Origin: Deltaproteobacteria bacterium
GTDB taxonomy: Bacteria > Desulfobacterota > DSM-4660 > Desulfatiglandales > HGW-15
Assembly (NCBI GenBank): GCA_016926135.1
Contig: JAFGPH010000091.1
Location: forward strand, 1 to 13,064
Length of the DNA: 13,064 bases
Reading direction: 5' to 3'
Numbering within the stretch: the first letter of the stretch is position 1; each line of letters opens with the position of its first letter. Positions 6,666-12,871 of the stretch are shown here, one piece after another. Under the pieces are notes generated by a model that saw only the letters and a program-made list of their open reading frames with translations, did not search any database and was not told where the DNA came from. A program made the position numbers and the translations under genes.

Positions 6666-7784
6666 TCACACGAACTTTGCCTTCCACGCCTGAGTCTTCT
6701 CACGGGGCCACTGGACGCAGAAGGCGGCTTTCCCCCTCGTTACGAGTTTGGTGCAGGTCTCCTCCCCTTCCGGGTTGCAGTGGAGGATTTCATCCTCCCG
6801 TCCATCTCTCACCTTGGACGGCCATTCCGGGTCAGCCCAGAGTACGCGTGCAAGCCCGATCAGGTCCGCCTTTCCCTGCACGAGGATCTCCTCCGCCAAG
6901 GAACCCGTGGCAATGCGGCCTGCAGTGATGACCGGCACATCCACAACCTTCTTGACGGCGGCGGCCAGGTCGACCATGTATCCCGGCTTTCGCGACTTGC
7001 TCACGATTTCCGGCAGGAAAAAGGACTCGTAGGTCCCGCCCATGACCGAGATGTAGGCCACTCCGGAAGCCGCCAGGATCCGGGCGCACTGCAGCGATTC
7101 GGCAAGCCCGAGTCCGTCAGGCAACCACTCGTCCGCCAGGAGCCTGTAGCCCACGGGGAAGTCGCCGACAGCAGCCCTGACCTCACGTACGACCTCCAGC
7201 GGGAATCTGCAGCGATTCTCGATCGGGCCGCCATACGCATCATCCCGTCTGTTGGTCCTCGGGGACACGAACTCCGAAAGGAGATAACCCGTGCCCCCGT
7301 GCAGTTCCACCATGTCGAATCCGGCCCTTTTGACCCTCAGGGCCGCTTCGGCGAATTTCTCGGCAATCTCTCGCATCTCTCCCTGGGTCAGGGCCCTCGG
7401 CATACGGCCGAAGGTCTCTACGGCCGAGGGGGCAAGGGGTTCCCGGACCACACCGGAAAACCTTCCTGCATGGTTGATCTGCAGACAGGCCAAAGCCCCC
7501 TGCTCCCTGATGGTTCCCGCCAGCCGGGTCAACCCGTCAAGGTTTTCATCCGTGTCCGCCCGCAGCGTTCGATTGGAGCCGCTCCCGGCAGGATGATCGA
7601 CAGTTGCGTTTTCCACCACAACCATGGCGACGCCGCTCTTGGCCATCAGTTGATAATGGTCTAGGAGGAGCGTGCTCACCGTGCCCCCCTCACCGGCGTA
7701 ACCGAGGTAGAGGGGGGCCATGATGAGCCTGTTCTTCAAGTCCTTGCCTCCAACGGTGATTCCGGAAAAAAGATGGGGGAACAT
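6666..7784 (-). CDS. Old yellow enzyme-like NADH:flavin oxidoreductase (TIM-barrel domain only)
   Basis: A 372-residue FMN-dependent ene-reductase or dehydrogenase of the old yellow enzyme/2,4-dienoyl-CoA reductase family. It has the family motifs NRLIMAPL near residue 18, QINHAGR at 102-108, ELHGGTGYLLSEFVSP at 160-175 (H162 and Y167 at active-site positions), RDDAYGGPIENRCRF at 180-194 and TAGRI at 287-291. It stops after the barrel, lacking the flavodoxin-like and NAD-binding domains of full-length dienoyl-CoA reductases, which are near 650 residues. The C-terminal cysteines C336, C344 and C356 resemble a damaged version of the 4Fe-4S ligand set of those enzymes. The Shine-Dalgarno AAAGGAGGT stands directly before the ATG at 7784. 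It lies 148 bp downstream of the creatininase-like gene on the same strand, probably in one operon. The electron donor and substrate are unknown. Confidence 0.92.
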   Translation of the reverse strand: MFPHLFSGITVGGKDLKNRLIMAPLYLGYAGEGGTVSTLLLDHYQLMAKSGVAMVVVENATVDHPAGSGSNRTLRADTDENLDGLTRLAGTIREQGALACLQINHAGRFSGVVREPLAPSAVETFGRMPRALTQGEMREIAEKFAEAALRVKRAGFDMVELHGGTGYLLSEFVSPRTNRRDDAYGGPIENRCRFPLEVVREVRAAVGDFPVGYRLLADEWLPDGLGLAESLQCARILAASGVAYISVMGGTYESFFLPEIVSKSRKPGYMVDLAAAVKKVVDVPVITAGRIATGSLAEEILVQGKADLIGLARVLWADPEWPSKVRDGREDEILHCNPEGEETCTKLVTRGKAAFCVQWPREKTQAWKAKFV

Positions 7785-7932
7785 GCGGACCTCCTTTCTT
7801 CAAAAGGCATTTCTACGTTGTATTTTGGCAGGGCACCTCAGAGGATGTATCACACAAACCCTGGTTTTTCATAGGCAATTGTTGTGGCGAAAGCCCGTTG
7901 AGGTGTGCGGTCGGGCGTGCGAGGTTCTTCCT
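7785..7932 (-). other. Spacer between the creatininase-like and reductase genes
   Basis: 148 bp without a gene. On the minus strand it ends with the strong ribosome-binding site of the reductase (AAAGGAGGT). It holds a short interrupted palindrome, AAACC-CT-GGTTT at 7856-7867, and no stem followed by a T-run, so readthrough from the creatininase-like gene is likely. I could not find a convincing internal promoter. Confidence 0.35.
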
Positions 7933-8781
7933 TTACCGGTCAAGGCGTATGTGCCGTTCCAATACAGCCTTCATCCGATCATTGATCTCCGGTAGCCCCT
8001 CACCCCTGATCAGCCGCAGTGCCATGTCCGCGGTCAGTCTGGCCCCCTCCTCCAAATGCACGCGACCCAGCTCTTTCGTGGCCTTTCCCGGGCTCCCCAT
8101 GTAGCCCTGTCCCGCACCCATGGCCTTAAAGGTCTTTCGGCCTTCCTTGAGGCACCGCTCCAAATCGACCATGACCGGTGGGATATCTTCCAGATTGTCT
8201 TTCACCAGCGTTGGGTACTGAAATACCACAAAGGACGTCTCCTTGACATCGGCATGGATTTCCTTTTGAGGCTCCAACCCCATTTTCCTGATCATTTCGT
8301 CCTCTTCTGTCTTCATGCCGGAATAGACGATCCTCCCGCCGGTCTCTATGATGCGCACGTCATACCTGGATTCTACCTCGGCAATACCTGTCAGAATGGC
8401 CTTGATGTGGACCGGGTCCAGATGATGGTTTGAGATCACTACATACCTGAATCCGAACTTTGCGAGGGATTCGCACACATCCGAGACGACCCGGGCCAGG
8501 GTTATCCCCCGCAGCGAAACGGTCCCGGGGAAATCCGCGGTGGTATCCGAGCACCCAAGGGGGATGACCGGCATCAGGACAACATCCAGAGCCGGATCTT
8601 CCTTCAAGGCCATTTCGCACGCCGACACTGCAATATCCCTGGCTGCAAAGAAATCCGTTCCCAGGGGCAGATGGGGGCCGTGCTCCTCTATGGGGCTCAG
8701 GGGCAGAAAAAGGATCGTCTTGTCCTTGTTCAACGCCGAAACCTCGGGCCAGGTCAACTCCTCAAATCTGTGGAATGCCAT
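7933..8781 (-). CDS. Creatininase-family amidohydrolase
   Basis: A 282-residue protein of the creatininase fold, whose known members are two-metal hydrolases acting on cyclic or formyl amides (creatinine amidohydrolase, ArfB-type deformylase) or are linked to peptide-derived cofactors (MftE). The first metal motif is clear: LPLSPIEEHGPHLPLGTD at 26-43, giving E32, H34 and D43. The later ligand loop reads NHHLDP at 118-123, so H120 is kept while the usual glutamate two residues on is aspartate (D122). HADVKETS at 176-183 retains H176 and E181. FPGTVSL is present at 84-90. The ATG at 8781 is preferred over one 36 bp upstream because AAGGAGG sits 8 nt before it, while the earlier ATG has no ribosome-binding site. 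It is the first gene of a two-gene minus-strand unit with the flavin reductase. Substrate unknown. Confidence 0.9.
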   Translation of the reverse strand: MAFHRFEELTWPEVSALNKDKTILFLPLSPIEEHGPHLPLGTDFFAARDIAVSACEMALKEDPALDVVLMPVIPLGCSDTTADFPGTVSLRGITLARVVSDVCESLAKFGFRYVVISNHHLDPVHIKAILTGIAEVESRYDVRIIETGGRIVYSGMKTEEDEMIRKMGLEPQKEIHADVKETSFVVFQYPTLVKDNLEDIPPVMVDLERCLKEGRKTFKAMGAGQGYMGSPGKATKELGRVHLEEGARLTADMALRLIRGEGLPEINDRMKAVLERHIRLDR

Positions 8782-8789
8782 TCTTCTCT

Positions 8790-8796
8790 CCTCCTT
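8790..8796 (-). promoter_or_regulatory. Ribosome-binding site that fixes the creatininase-like start
   Basis: On the minus strand AAGGAGG lies 8 nt before the ATG at 8781. This site is inside the reading frame if the longer start at 8817 were used, which argues that the shorter 282-residue product is the real one. Confidence 0.7.
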
Positions 8797-8821
8797 GGTG
8801 TAATGTCTCAACGTCATCGTT

Positions 8822-8887
8822 GCAATGGTGCCGTGCCCTCAATGGATTTTGAGAACCATTGCCGTGATGGTTCGGCCTTTTTTTTTT
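8822..8887 (+). terminator. Terminator-like hairpin with T10 tail and a competing upstream stem
   Basis: The stem GAACCAT (8853-8859) / ATGGTTC (8867-8873) with a 7-nt loop is followed by GGCC and ten T (8878-8887), the form of a rho-independent terminator reading rightward. A second perfect 8-bp pairing, GCAATGGT (8822-8829) with ACCATTGC (8855-8862), uses part of the same strand and would exclude the first stem. No plus-strand gene ends here; the nearest gene to the left is divergent. It may end an antisense or small RNA, or insulate the promoter at 8932. Confidence 0.55.
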
Positions 8888-8931
8888 GATGCGCTCTTTT
8901 GATCATGCGTCCTAAGGAGACACCTTGCCGA

Positions 8932-8959
8932 TTGCAAGTTTGAAGCGAAGTGTTATAGT
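8932..8959 (+). promoter_or_regulatory. Sigma-70-type promoter with extended -10, for the acyl-CoA synthetase gene
   Basis: TTGCAA (8932-8937), a 16-bp spacer, then TATAGT (8954-8959) preceded directly by TGT, an extended -10. Transcription would start near 8966, leaving a leader of about 197 nt before the ATG at 9163. The surrounding bases are AT-richer than the flanking genes. Confidence 0.5.
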
Positions 8960-9162
8960 AATTTGTCGTCCCATCACGGTCTCTTTCTTTTGAATTTGCT
9001 CTCGCAGGTTCATCCGGTTAATGAGTACCGATCATTGAGAATGAGGTTGCCCGGGAGATGGCCATAGCCCTCAAAAAGGTCCGTGACGAAGCAGGGATGT
9101 GGCAGGCTTATCACACCATCCGATGATAGGATCCCCCCTCTTCGTTTCCAAAGGAGACACCC

Positions 9163-10677
9163 ATGAATCTGGCACAAGTTCTCATGGAAGAAAACCCAGT
9201 CGCCCAGGAAAAGACGGCCATCCGCTTCACTGATCAGAAAACGACGTACAAAGAAGTGCGGCAGCAAGTGGAACGTTCGGCCGCCGCACTTCACCAGCTC
9301 GGGATTGCCAGGGGAGACCGGGTCGCACTGCTGCTGCCCAAGGGGCTGGAATTCATCGAATTGAATCTGGCGGCCTTGGCCCTCGGGGCCGCGACTCTGC
9401 CCCTGAACCCCGCCTACCGGCCGGAGGAAATCGCCTATTTCCTGTCCGACTCCGAAAGCAGCCTGCTGGTCACCTATCGGGAAAAATACGACGAACTGAA
9501 AAAGGTCTCAACCGGTTTTCCGGACCTTCCGGTGTTGCTGATCGACGGCGACCGCCCGTCGTGCATCGCCTATTCCCGATTGCTGCTTCAGGTCCGGCGC
9601 TTCAAAGAACTCCCCTTCCCGGGCGCCGAAGACGACCTCGCCTTGCTCTGCTACACCTCCGGCACAACCGGGCGGTCCAAGGGGGCCATGATCACCCACG
9701 GCAACCTGGTTCACAACCTGCAGGCCCTTCGCCAGGCCTGGCAGTGGTCCGACCGGGACATCCTGCTCCACGCCTTGCCTCTCTTTCATATCCATGGCCT
9801 GATGGTCGCCCTGTACGGGTCCCTGCTGGCCGGGGCCACGCTGATCATGCTCGAACGTTTTGAGCCCCGGACGGTTTGGGAGACACTCGATCGGGAGTCC
9901 TGCACGATTTTCATGGGGGTGCCCACCATGTATCAGCGGTTGACCCAGGCCCGGGCGACGCTCTCTGAAAAACCGCGCTTAAGAGCCATGCGGCTTTTCG
10001 TTTCCGGATCCGCCCCGCTGTCCGAACCCCTTTTCCATCTCTTCCGGGAACAGACCGGCCACACCATCCTGGAGCGATACGGTATGACCGAGGCCGGCAT
10101 GATCGCCTCCAACCCTTATCCCCCGGAGAGGAGAAAAGCAAAAAGCGTCGGGTACCCTTTGTGCGGGGTTCAATTGCGTATCGTGGATTCGAAGGGTGCT
10201 GTGGTGTCTCCGGGAGAAGTGGGGGAGGTCCGGATCCGCGGGAACAATATATTCAAGGGTTACTGGCGGCAGCCTGAGAAGACTGCCGAGGCCTTTCAGG
10301 GCGGCTGGTTCAAAAGCGGTGATCTCGGACGTCAGGACCCCGGCGACGAAGACCGCCTGTACCTGGTGGGCCGGGCCAAGGAACTGATCATTTCGGGGGG
10401 CCTGAACGTTTACCCCAAGGAAGTGGAAAACGTCCTCGAAACCCATGAAGCCGTCCTGGAAGCAGCCGTATACGGCGGCCCGGATGAAGACCTGGGGGAA
10501 AAAGTTCTTGCGGCCGTGGTGTTAAAGGAGGGCACTCCAATATCTACAGACGAAATCGTGACTTATTGTCGTCAACACCTGGCCCCTTACAAATGCCCCA
10601 AGAAGATCACCCTGCTCCCCGCTCTTCCCCGCAACGCCATGGGGAAAATTCAGAAGCAGGCGCTGACAGAGGTTTAG
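9163..10677 (+). CDS. Acyl-CoA synthetase (AMP-forming), malonyl-CoA synthetase (MatB)-like
   Basis: A 504-residue adenylate-forming enzyme that joins a carboxylic acid to CoA through an acyl-AMP. The phosphate-binding loop is YTSGTTGRSKG at 164-174, then YGMTE at 306-310, SGDLG at 385-389, the hinge region GRAKELIISGG at 403-413 and the catalytic lysine K495 in NAMGKIQK. Within the superfamily, LPLFHIHGLMVAL at 205-217, MRLFVSGSAPL at 276-286, SNPYPPERR at 316-324 and FKGYWRQPEKTA at 364-375 closely resemble MatB malonyl-/methylmalonyl-CoA synthetases. Length is also right for that group. No malonate carrier or malonyl-CoA decarboxylase gene is adjacent. AAAGGAGA stands before the ATG. A good promoter lies about 200 bp upstream. 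The family is certain; malonate as substrate is a reasonable inference, with other short dicarboxylates or fatty acids as alternatives. Confidence 0.92.
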   Translation: MNLAQVLMEENPVAQEKTAIRFTDQKTTYKEVRQQVERSAAALHQLGIARGDRVALLLPKGLEFIELNLAALALGAATLPLNPAYRPEEIAYFLSDSESSLLVTYREKYDELKKVSTGFPDLPVLLIDGDRPSCIAYSRLLLQVRRFKELPFPGAEDDLALLCYTSGTTGRSKGAMITHGNLVHNLQALRQAWQWSDRDILLHALPLFHIHGLMVALYGSLLAGATLIMLERFEPRTVWETLDRESCTIFMGVPTMYQRLTQARATLSEKPRLRAMRLFVSGSAPLSEPLFHLFREQTGHTILERYGMTEAGMIASNPYPPERRKAKSVGYPLCGVQLRIVDSKGAVVSPGEVGEVRIRGNNIFKGYWRQPEKTAEAFQGGWFKSGDLGRQDPGDEDRLYLVGRAKELIISGGLNVYPKEVENVLETHEAVLEAAVYGGPDEDLGEKVLAAVVLKEGTPISTDEIVTYCRQHLAPYKCPKKITLLPALPRNAMGKIQKQALTEV

Positions 10678-10761
10678 GCGCTGCGCGGACCTGGACTGTC
10701 GTTTTCAAACCGCTCATAGGTGTCTTTCTATCCATAATCTCCTTTCACGCCTAAACGCCCA

Positions 10762-10780
10762 TGACAGGTGGATCCTGTCA
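10762..10780 (+). terminator. Perfect 7-bp hairpin downstream of the acyl-CoA synthetase gene
   Basis: TGACAGG (10762-10768) and CCTGTCA (10774-10780) flank a 5-nt loop, 84 bp after the synthetase stop. There is no T-run, so it is at best a factor-assisted terminator or an mRNA-end hairpin. Confidence 0.3.
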
Positions 10781-10951
10781 CCCCCGCCCATGAGAATGAT
10801 CTCCCTCGCCACCCGTTTCGGGGGGAGAGGGCCGGGGTGAGGGGGGTGTGTTTTCACGGTAACACAACAAGTCGTTGTAGTGATCACTCCCCGGCCAGGG
10901 GATATCTTCGGGGTGCATCCGATTCACGAATTGTCGCCAGCGACCGCTCAT
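10778..10951 (-). pseudogene. Probable relic of a protein-coding 5' end, cut off by the REP-like repeat
   Basis: A 57-codon minus-strand frame starts with ATG at 10951. Its first 29 residues look like real protein, including RWRQFVNRMHPEDIPWPG. Residues from about 35 onward are the translated REP-like repeat (PPSPRPSPP), a sign that the original gene has been lost beyond this point. The aromatic and charged opening reminds me of the N-terminus of some class I SAM-dependent methyltransferases, but I cannot confirm this. It lies 17 bp downstream of the DsrE-family stop on the same strand, so it may once have been the next gene of that operon. No good ribosome-binding site is visible. Confidence 0.35.
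10800..10846. repeat. REP-like GC-rich intergenic repeat
   Basis: The right half, 10822-10846, contains GGGAGAGGGCCGGGGTGAGG. It is the well-known core of REP-type repeats seen between genes in many proteobacteria (read on the other strand, CCTCACCCCGGCCCTCTCCC). The left arm TCTCCC (10800-10805) pairs with GGGAGA (10823-10828), and inside it CCCG-TTT-CGGG (10812-10822) forms a second stem. Recognition of the core is from memory; only one copy is in the window. Confidence 0.6.
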
Positions 10952-10968
10952 CGGGTTCAGGCCAATTT

Positions 10969-11322
10969 CTATACTGTCAGAAGCGGTTCGTCGTTCTTCA
11001 AGATCTCAGTCAATGGAAGTCCCCAATACTTCACTTCAATGTGCAGTTTCTCCAGAGTCGCCGTAGCCCCTAGCAGATCTGAGCAAGCCTTACACGCACT
11101 CACGTGAACACCTGCATCTAATGCTTCTTTAATCTTTTCTTGTATATGGGCATCCTCGCTGACCAGTTTGGTCGGTGCCCCCCAAATGATGAGAGTGACC
11201 TTTTCCCACCAACCATGGATGAGAGAATTGATGGTATACATGAAGACCATCTTTTCTGCTGTCACCGGATTATCATTCGTCCATAATACGTAGAGATGTG
11301 TCTTATTCATTTTCTCCCCCAT
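10969..11322 (-). CDS. DsrE family protein
   Basis: A 117-residue cytoplasmic protein of the DsrE/DsrF-like fold. Such proteins include sulfur-transfer subunits, and many small members have unknown roles. The opening KTHLYVLWTNDNP, then MVFMYTINSLIHGWWEKVTLIIWGAP, and the segment VHVSACKACSDLLGA with LHIEVKYWG match this family well; the paired cysteines in ACKAC are the conserved positions that could carry sulfur. Three starts are possible. The ATG at 11322 is chosen because AAGGAGG lies 5 nt upstream; ATG 11325 is too close to it, and ATG 11310 has its own GGGGGAG. By hand count, 10981-11280 is about 47% GC, well below the 65% of a 60-bp sample from the neighbouring synthetase, which suggests a separate origin. 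It stands alone on the minus strand, with a possible gene relic behind it. Confidence 0.88.
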   Translation of the reverse strand: MGEKMNKTHLYVLWTNDNPVTAEKMVFMYTINSLIHGWWEKVTLIIWGAPTKLVSEDAHIQEKIKEALDAGVHVSACKACSDLLGATATLEKLHIEVKYWGLPLTEILKNDEPLLTV

Positions 11323-11616
11323 CATACCCTCCTTTTCTTGGCAAGATATCATGGCAAATGGCGGAAATCTACGCCCTTCCTGATGCCTTCGTTCCTCATC
11401 AAGGCATCGTCTGCCGGGTCGCCTCCATCGTCAGGGAAGAAGCATGTCTGAGCGGAAAGATCTTGCGCTCGCTCAACACATGCAGCCGTGTGGTCTGATT
11501 CGATCAAAAGGCAGCTTGATATCTCTTCGTGTTGGCGATACTATCTTTAAGTAACCGGAATACAGATGGTTTGAAGACGAGCCGTTTACTTCAAAGGGAG
11601 AGCAAGGAGAGAGTCC
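11323..11616. other. Divergent intergenic region between DsrE-family and protease genes
   Basis: 294 bp. The DsrE ribosome-binding site is at its left end and the putative protease promoter at 11516-11544. Between them, 11358-11498 is an open plus-strand frame of 46 codons with no ribosome-binding site and no recognisable family, so it is not called. I see no repeat or RNA gene. Confidence 0.4.
11516..11544 (+). promoter_or_regulatory. Possible sigma-70-type promoter for the protease gene
   Basis: TTGATA (11516-11521), a 17-bp spacer and TACTAT (11539-11544). The start of transcription would be near 11551, giving a leader of about 66 nt. The -35 is a close match and the -10 only fair. Confidence 0.4.
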
Positions 11617-12798
11617 ATGTACCGGAGGAACAACCCCACGAAAGAGTCTCCCGAGAAACGCAGTCAGGGGATGAAAGGGTCGCTCATGACAACCCGCGCC
11701 GTGCAGCTGGCCGCCATGTGCCTTCTGCTCTGGTCGTGCACATACCCTCCCCCGGTGCGTGCGGGCAGGAAGGCGCAGGAACCCGCCATGCCCAAATATC
11801 TTTCCAGGGAAGAGGTGCAGGCGGCGAAGGTCTACAGGGATGCCATACCCGCGGTGGTCACCATCTTCACCTCCCAGGCGCTGATCCGGCAGGAAGGAAC
11901 GGTGCAAGGCGGGGGGATCGGCAGCGGTGTCCTGATTTCACCGGAAGGTCACGTGCTCACGGCCGCTCATGTCGTTAAAGGGGCCGAGGAGATCATGGTG
12001 AAGACGCAAGACGGTGAGATGCGTCCTGCAGAGTTACTCTTCAGCGAGACGGGCGCGGATATCGCCCTCATCAAGCTCACCACACCCGACCCCAAACTCA
12101 AGCATGCGGAGCTTGGGGACTCGGATCGACTGGTGGTAGGCCAGGCGGCTTATGCCATCGGCAGCCCCTATGGCCTGGAGAACTCCTTTTCCGCGGGGCT
12201 CATCAGCGCATTTCGCAGCTTCGACCGTTACTACGACGGTACGGTCCAGGCAAAATTCATCCAGACCGACGCCGCAATCAACATGGGGAACAGCGGAGGC
12301 CCCCTGTTGAACTCCAGGGCCCAGGTCATCGGGATCGCCTCCCGGATAGTCAGCGTCTCAGGGGGGTTCCAGGGGATCGGATTCGTGGTGCCCATCAATA
12401 CGGCCAAGGATCTGCTCTCACTCAAAGACCGGGTCTGGCTCGGTATCGAGGGCATCTATCTGAACCAGGAGGGCATCGCCCGGCTGATGAACCGGGACCT
12501 AAACGGCGGACTGCTGATCGAACGGGTTGTCAAAGGGAGCCCGGCGGACAAGGCCGGCCTGCAGGGAGGATCGGTCCCATCACGGATGCTGGGCCGGGAT
12601 TTCCTGCTGGGCGGGGACCTGATCATGGAAATGGGCACCCAGGAGATCTGCGACAGCGATTGCCTGACCGAGGTGAACAAGCACTTCGGCGGCATGGACA
12701 AGGTCCTGGTGAAGTTCCTGCGCGGCGGCATCATGCTGGAGACGACCATCGATCTGTCGGGCACCCGACGGAATTTCCTGGAAGGAATCAAGGATTGA
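11617..12798 (+). CDS. HtrA/DegP-like trypsin-family serine protease with PDZ domain, probable lipoprotein
   Basis: A 393-residue envelope protease of the S1C (HtrA/DegP) type. The catalytic triad is readable: H118 in LTAAHVV, D148 in GADIALIK and S226 in NMGNSGGPL. A single PDZ-like region follows at about 275-378 (WLGIEGIYL, LLIERVVKGSPADKAGL, DLIMEMG). The N-terminus carries a hydrophobic stretch ending LLLWSC at 36-41, so C41 could be lipidated; the tryptophan is unusual in a lipobox. The ATG at 11617 has AAGGAG 9 nt upstream, but gives a long leader before the hydrophobic core. ATG 11671 or 11686 would give a more normal signal sequence. Family members degrade or refold damaged envelope proteins. 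It appears to be a single-gene unit, unrelated to the catabolic genes to the left. It is shorter than DegP, having one PDZ instead of two. Confidence 0.92.
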   Translation: MYRRNNPTKESPEKRSQGMKGSLMTTRAVQLAAMCLLLWSCTYPPPVRAGRKAQEPAMPKYLSREEVQAAKVYRDAIPAVVTIFTSQALIRQEGTVQGGGIGSGVLISPEGHVLTAAHVVKGAEEIMVKTQDGEMRPAELLFSETGADIALIKLTTPDPKLKHAELGDSDRLVVGQAAYAIGSPYGLENSFSAGLISAFRSFDRYYDGTVQAKFIQTDAAINMGNSGGPLLNSRAQVIGIASRIVSVSGGFQGIGFVVPINTAKDLLSLKDRVWLGIEGIYLNQEGIARLMNRDLNGGLLIERVVKGSPADKAGLQGGSVPSRMLGRDFLLGGDLIMEMGTQEICDSDCLTEVNKHFGGMDKVLVKFLRGGIMLETTIDLSGTRRNFLEGIKD

Positions 12799-12871
12799 CG
12801 TGAGGGCCCGCCATCTCCCTGCGTCTCCGAGATCAGCCCCCATGAGCCTTGTAAGATCTGCTTAACCGCCC

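Larger units (their letters stand above)
8782..9162. other. Divergent intergenic control region
   Basis: 381 bp between the divergent creatininase-like and acyl-CoA synthetase genes. In order it holds the creatininase ribosome-binding site, a CAACG-TCAT-CGTTG hairpin (8809-8822), the terminator-like structure with T10, the extended -10 promoter at 8932-8959, and a leader of about 200 nt before the synthetase. That leader contains a short open stretch, 9025-9126 (from GTA to TGA, internal ATG at 9058), encoding a helix-like peptide without a good ribosome-binding site. I found no clear minus-strand promoter for the creatininase-like gene. Confidence 0.5.
10678..10968. other. Gene-poor stretch between the synthetase and DsrE-family genes
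   Basis: 291 bp with no intact gene. It contains the 7-bp hairpin at 10762, the REP-like repeat at 10800, a hairpin ACAAC-AAGTC-GTTGT at 10864-10878 next to the palindrome AGTGATCACT (10879-10888), and most of the probable gene relic on the minus strand. A 42-codon minus-strand frame (10607-10735) with an upstream AAAGGAG overlaps the synthetase 3' end in antisense and is not called as a gene. Confidence 0.45.

Noticed and set aside
6378..7664. Plus-strand open frame of 428 codons over the MBL 3' end and the reductase
   Set aside because: It covers two well-supported genes in other frames and shows no domain of its own.
8820..8850. Sigma-54 promoter on the minus strand (GGGCACGG and TTGCAA)
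   Set aside because: The distance between the GG and GC elements is 12 bases instead of the required 10.
10607..10735. 42-codon minus-strand frame with an upstream AAAGGAG
   Set aside because: Most of it is antisense to the synthetase 3' end, it matches nothing I know, and a single ribosome-binding-like sequence is not enough support.
10879..10888. Palindrome AGTGATCACT as an operator
   Set aside because: A 10-bp palindrome is expected several times by chance in a window of this length, and no promoter overlaps it.
11358..11498. 46-codon plus-strand frame upstream of the protease
   Set aside because: No ribosome-binding site, no recognisable family and no support beyond being open.
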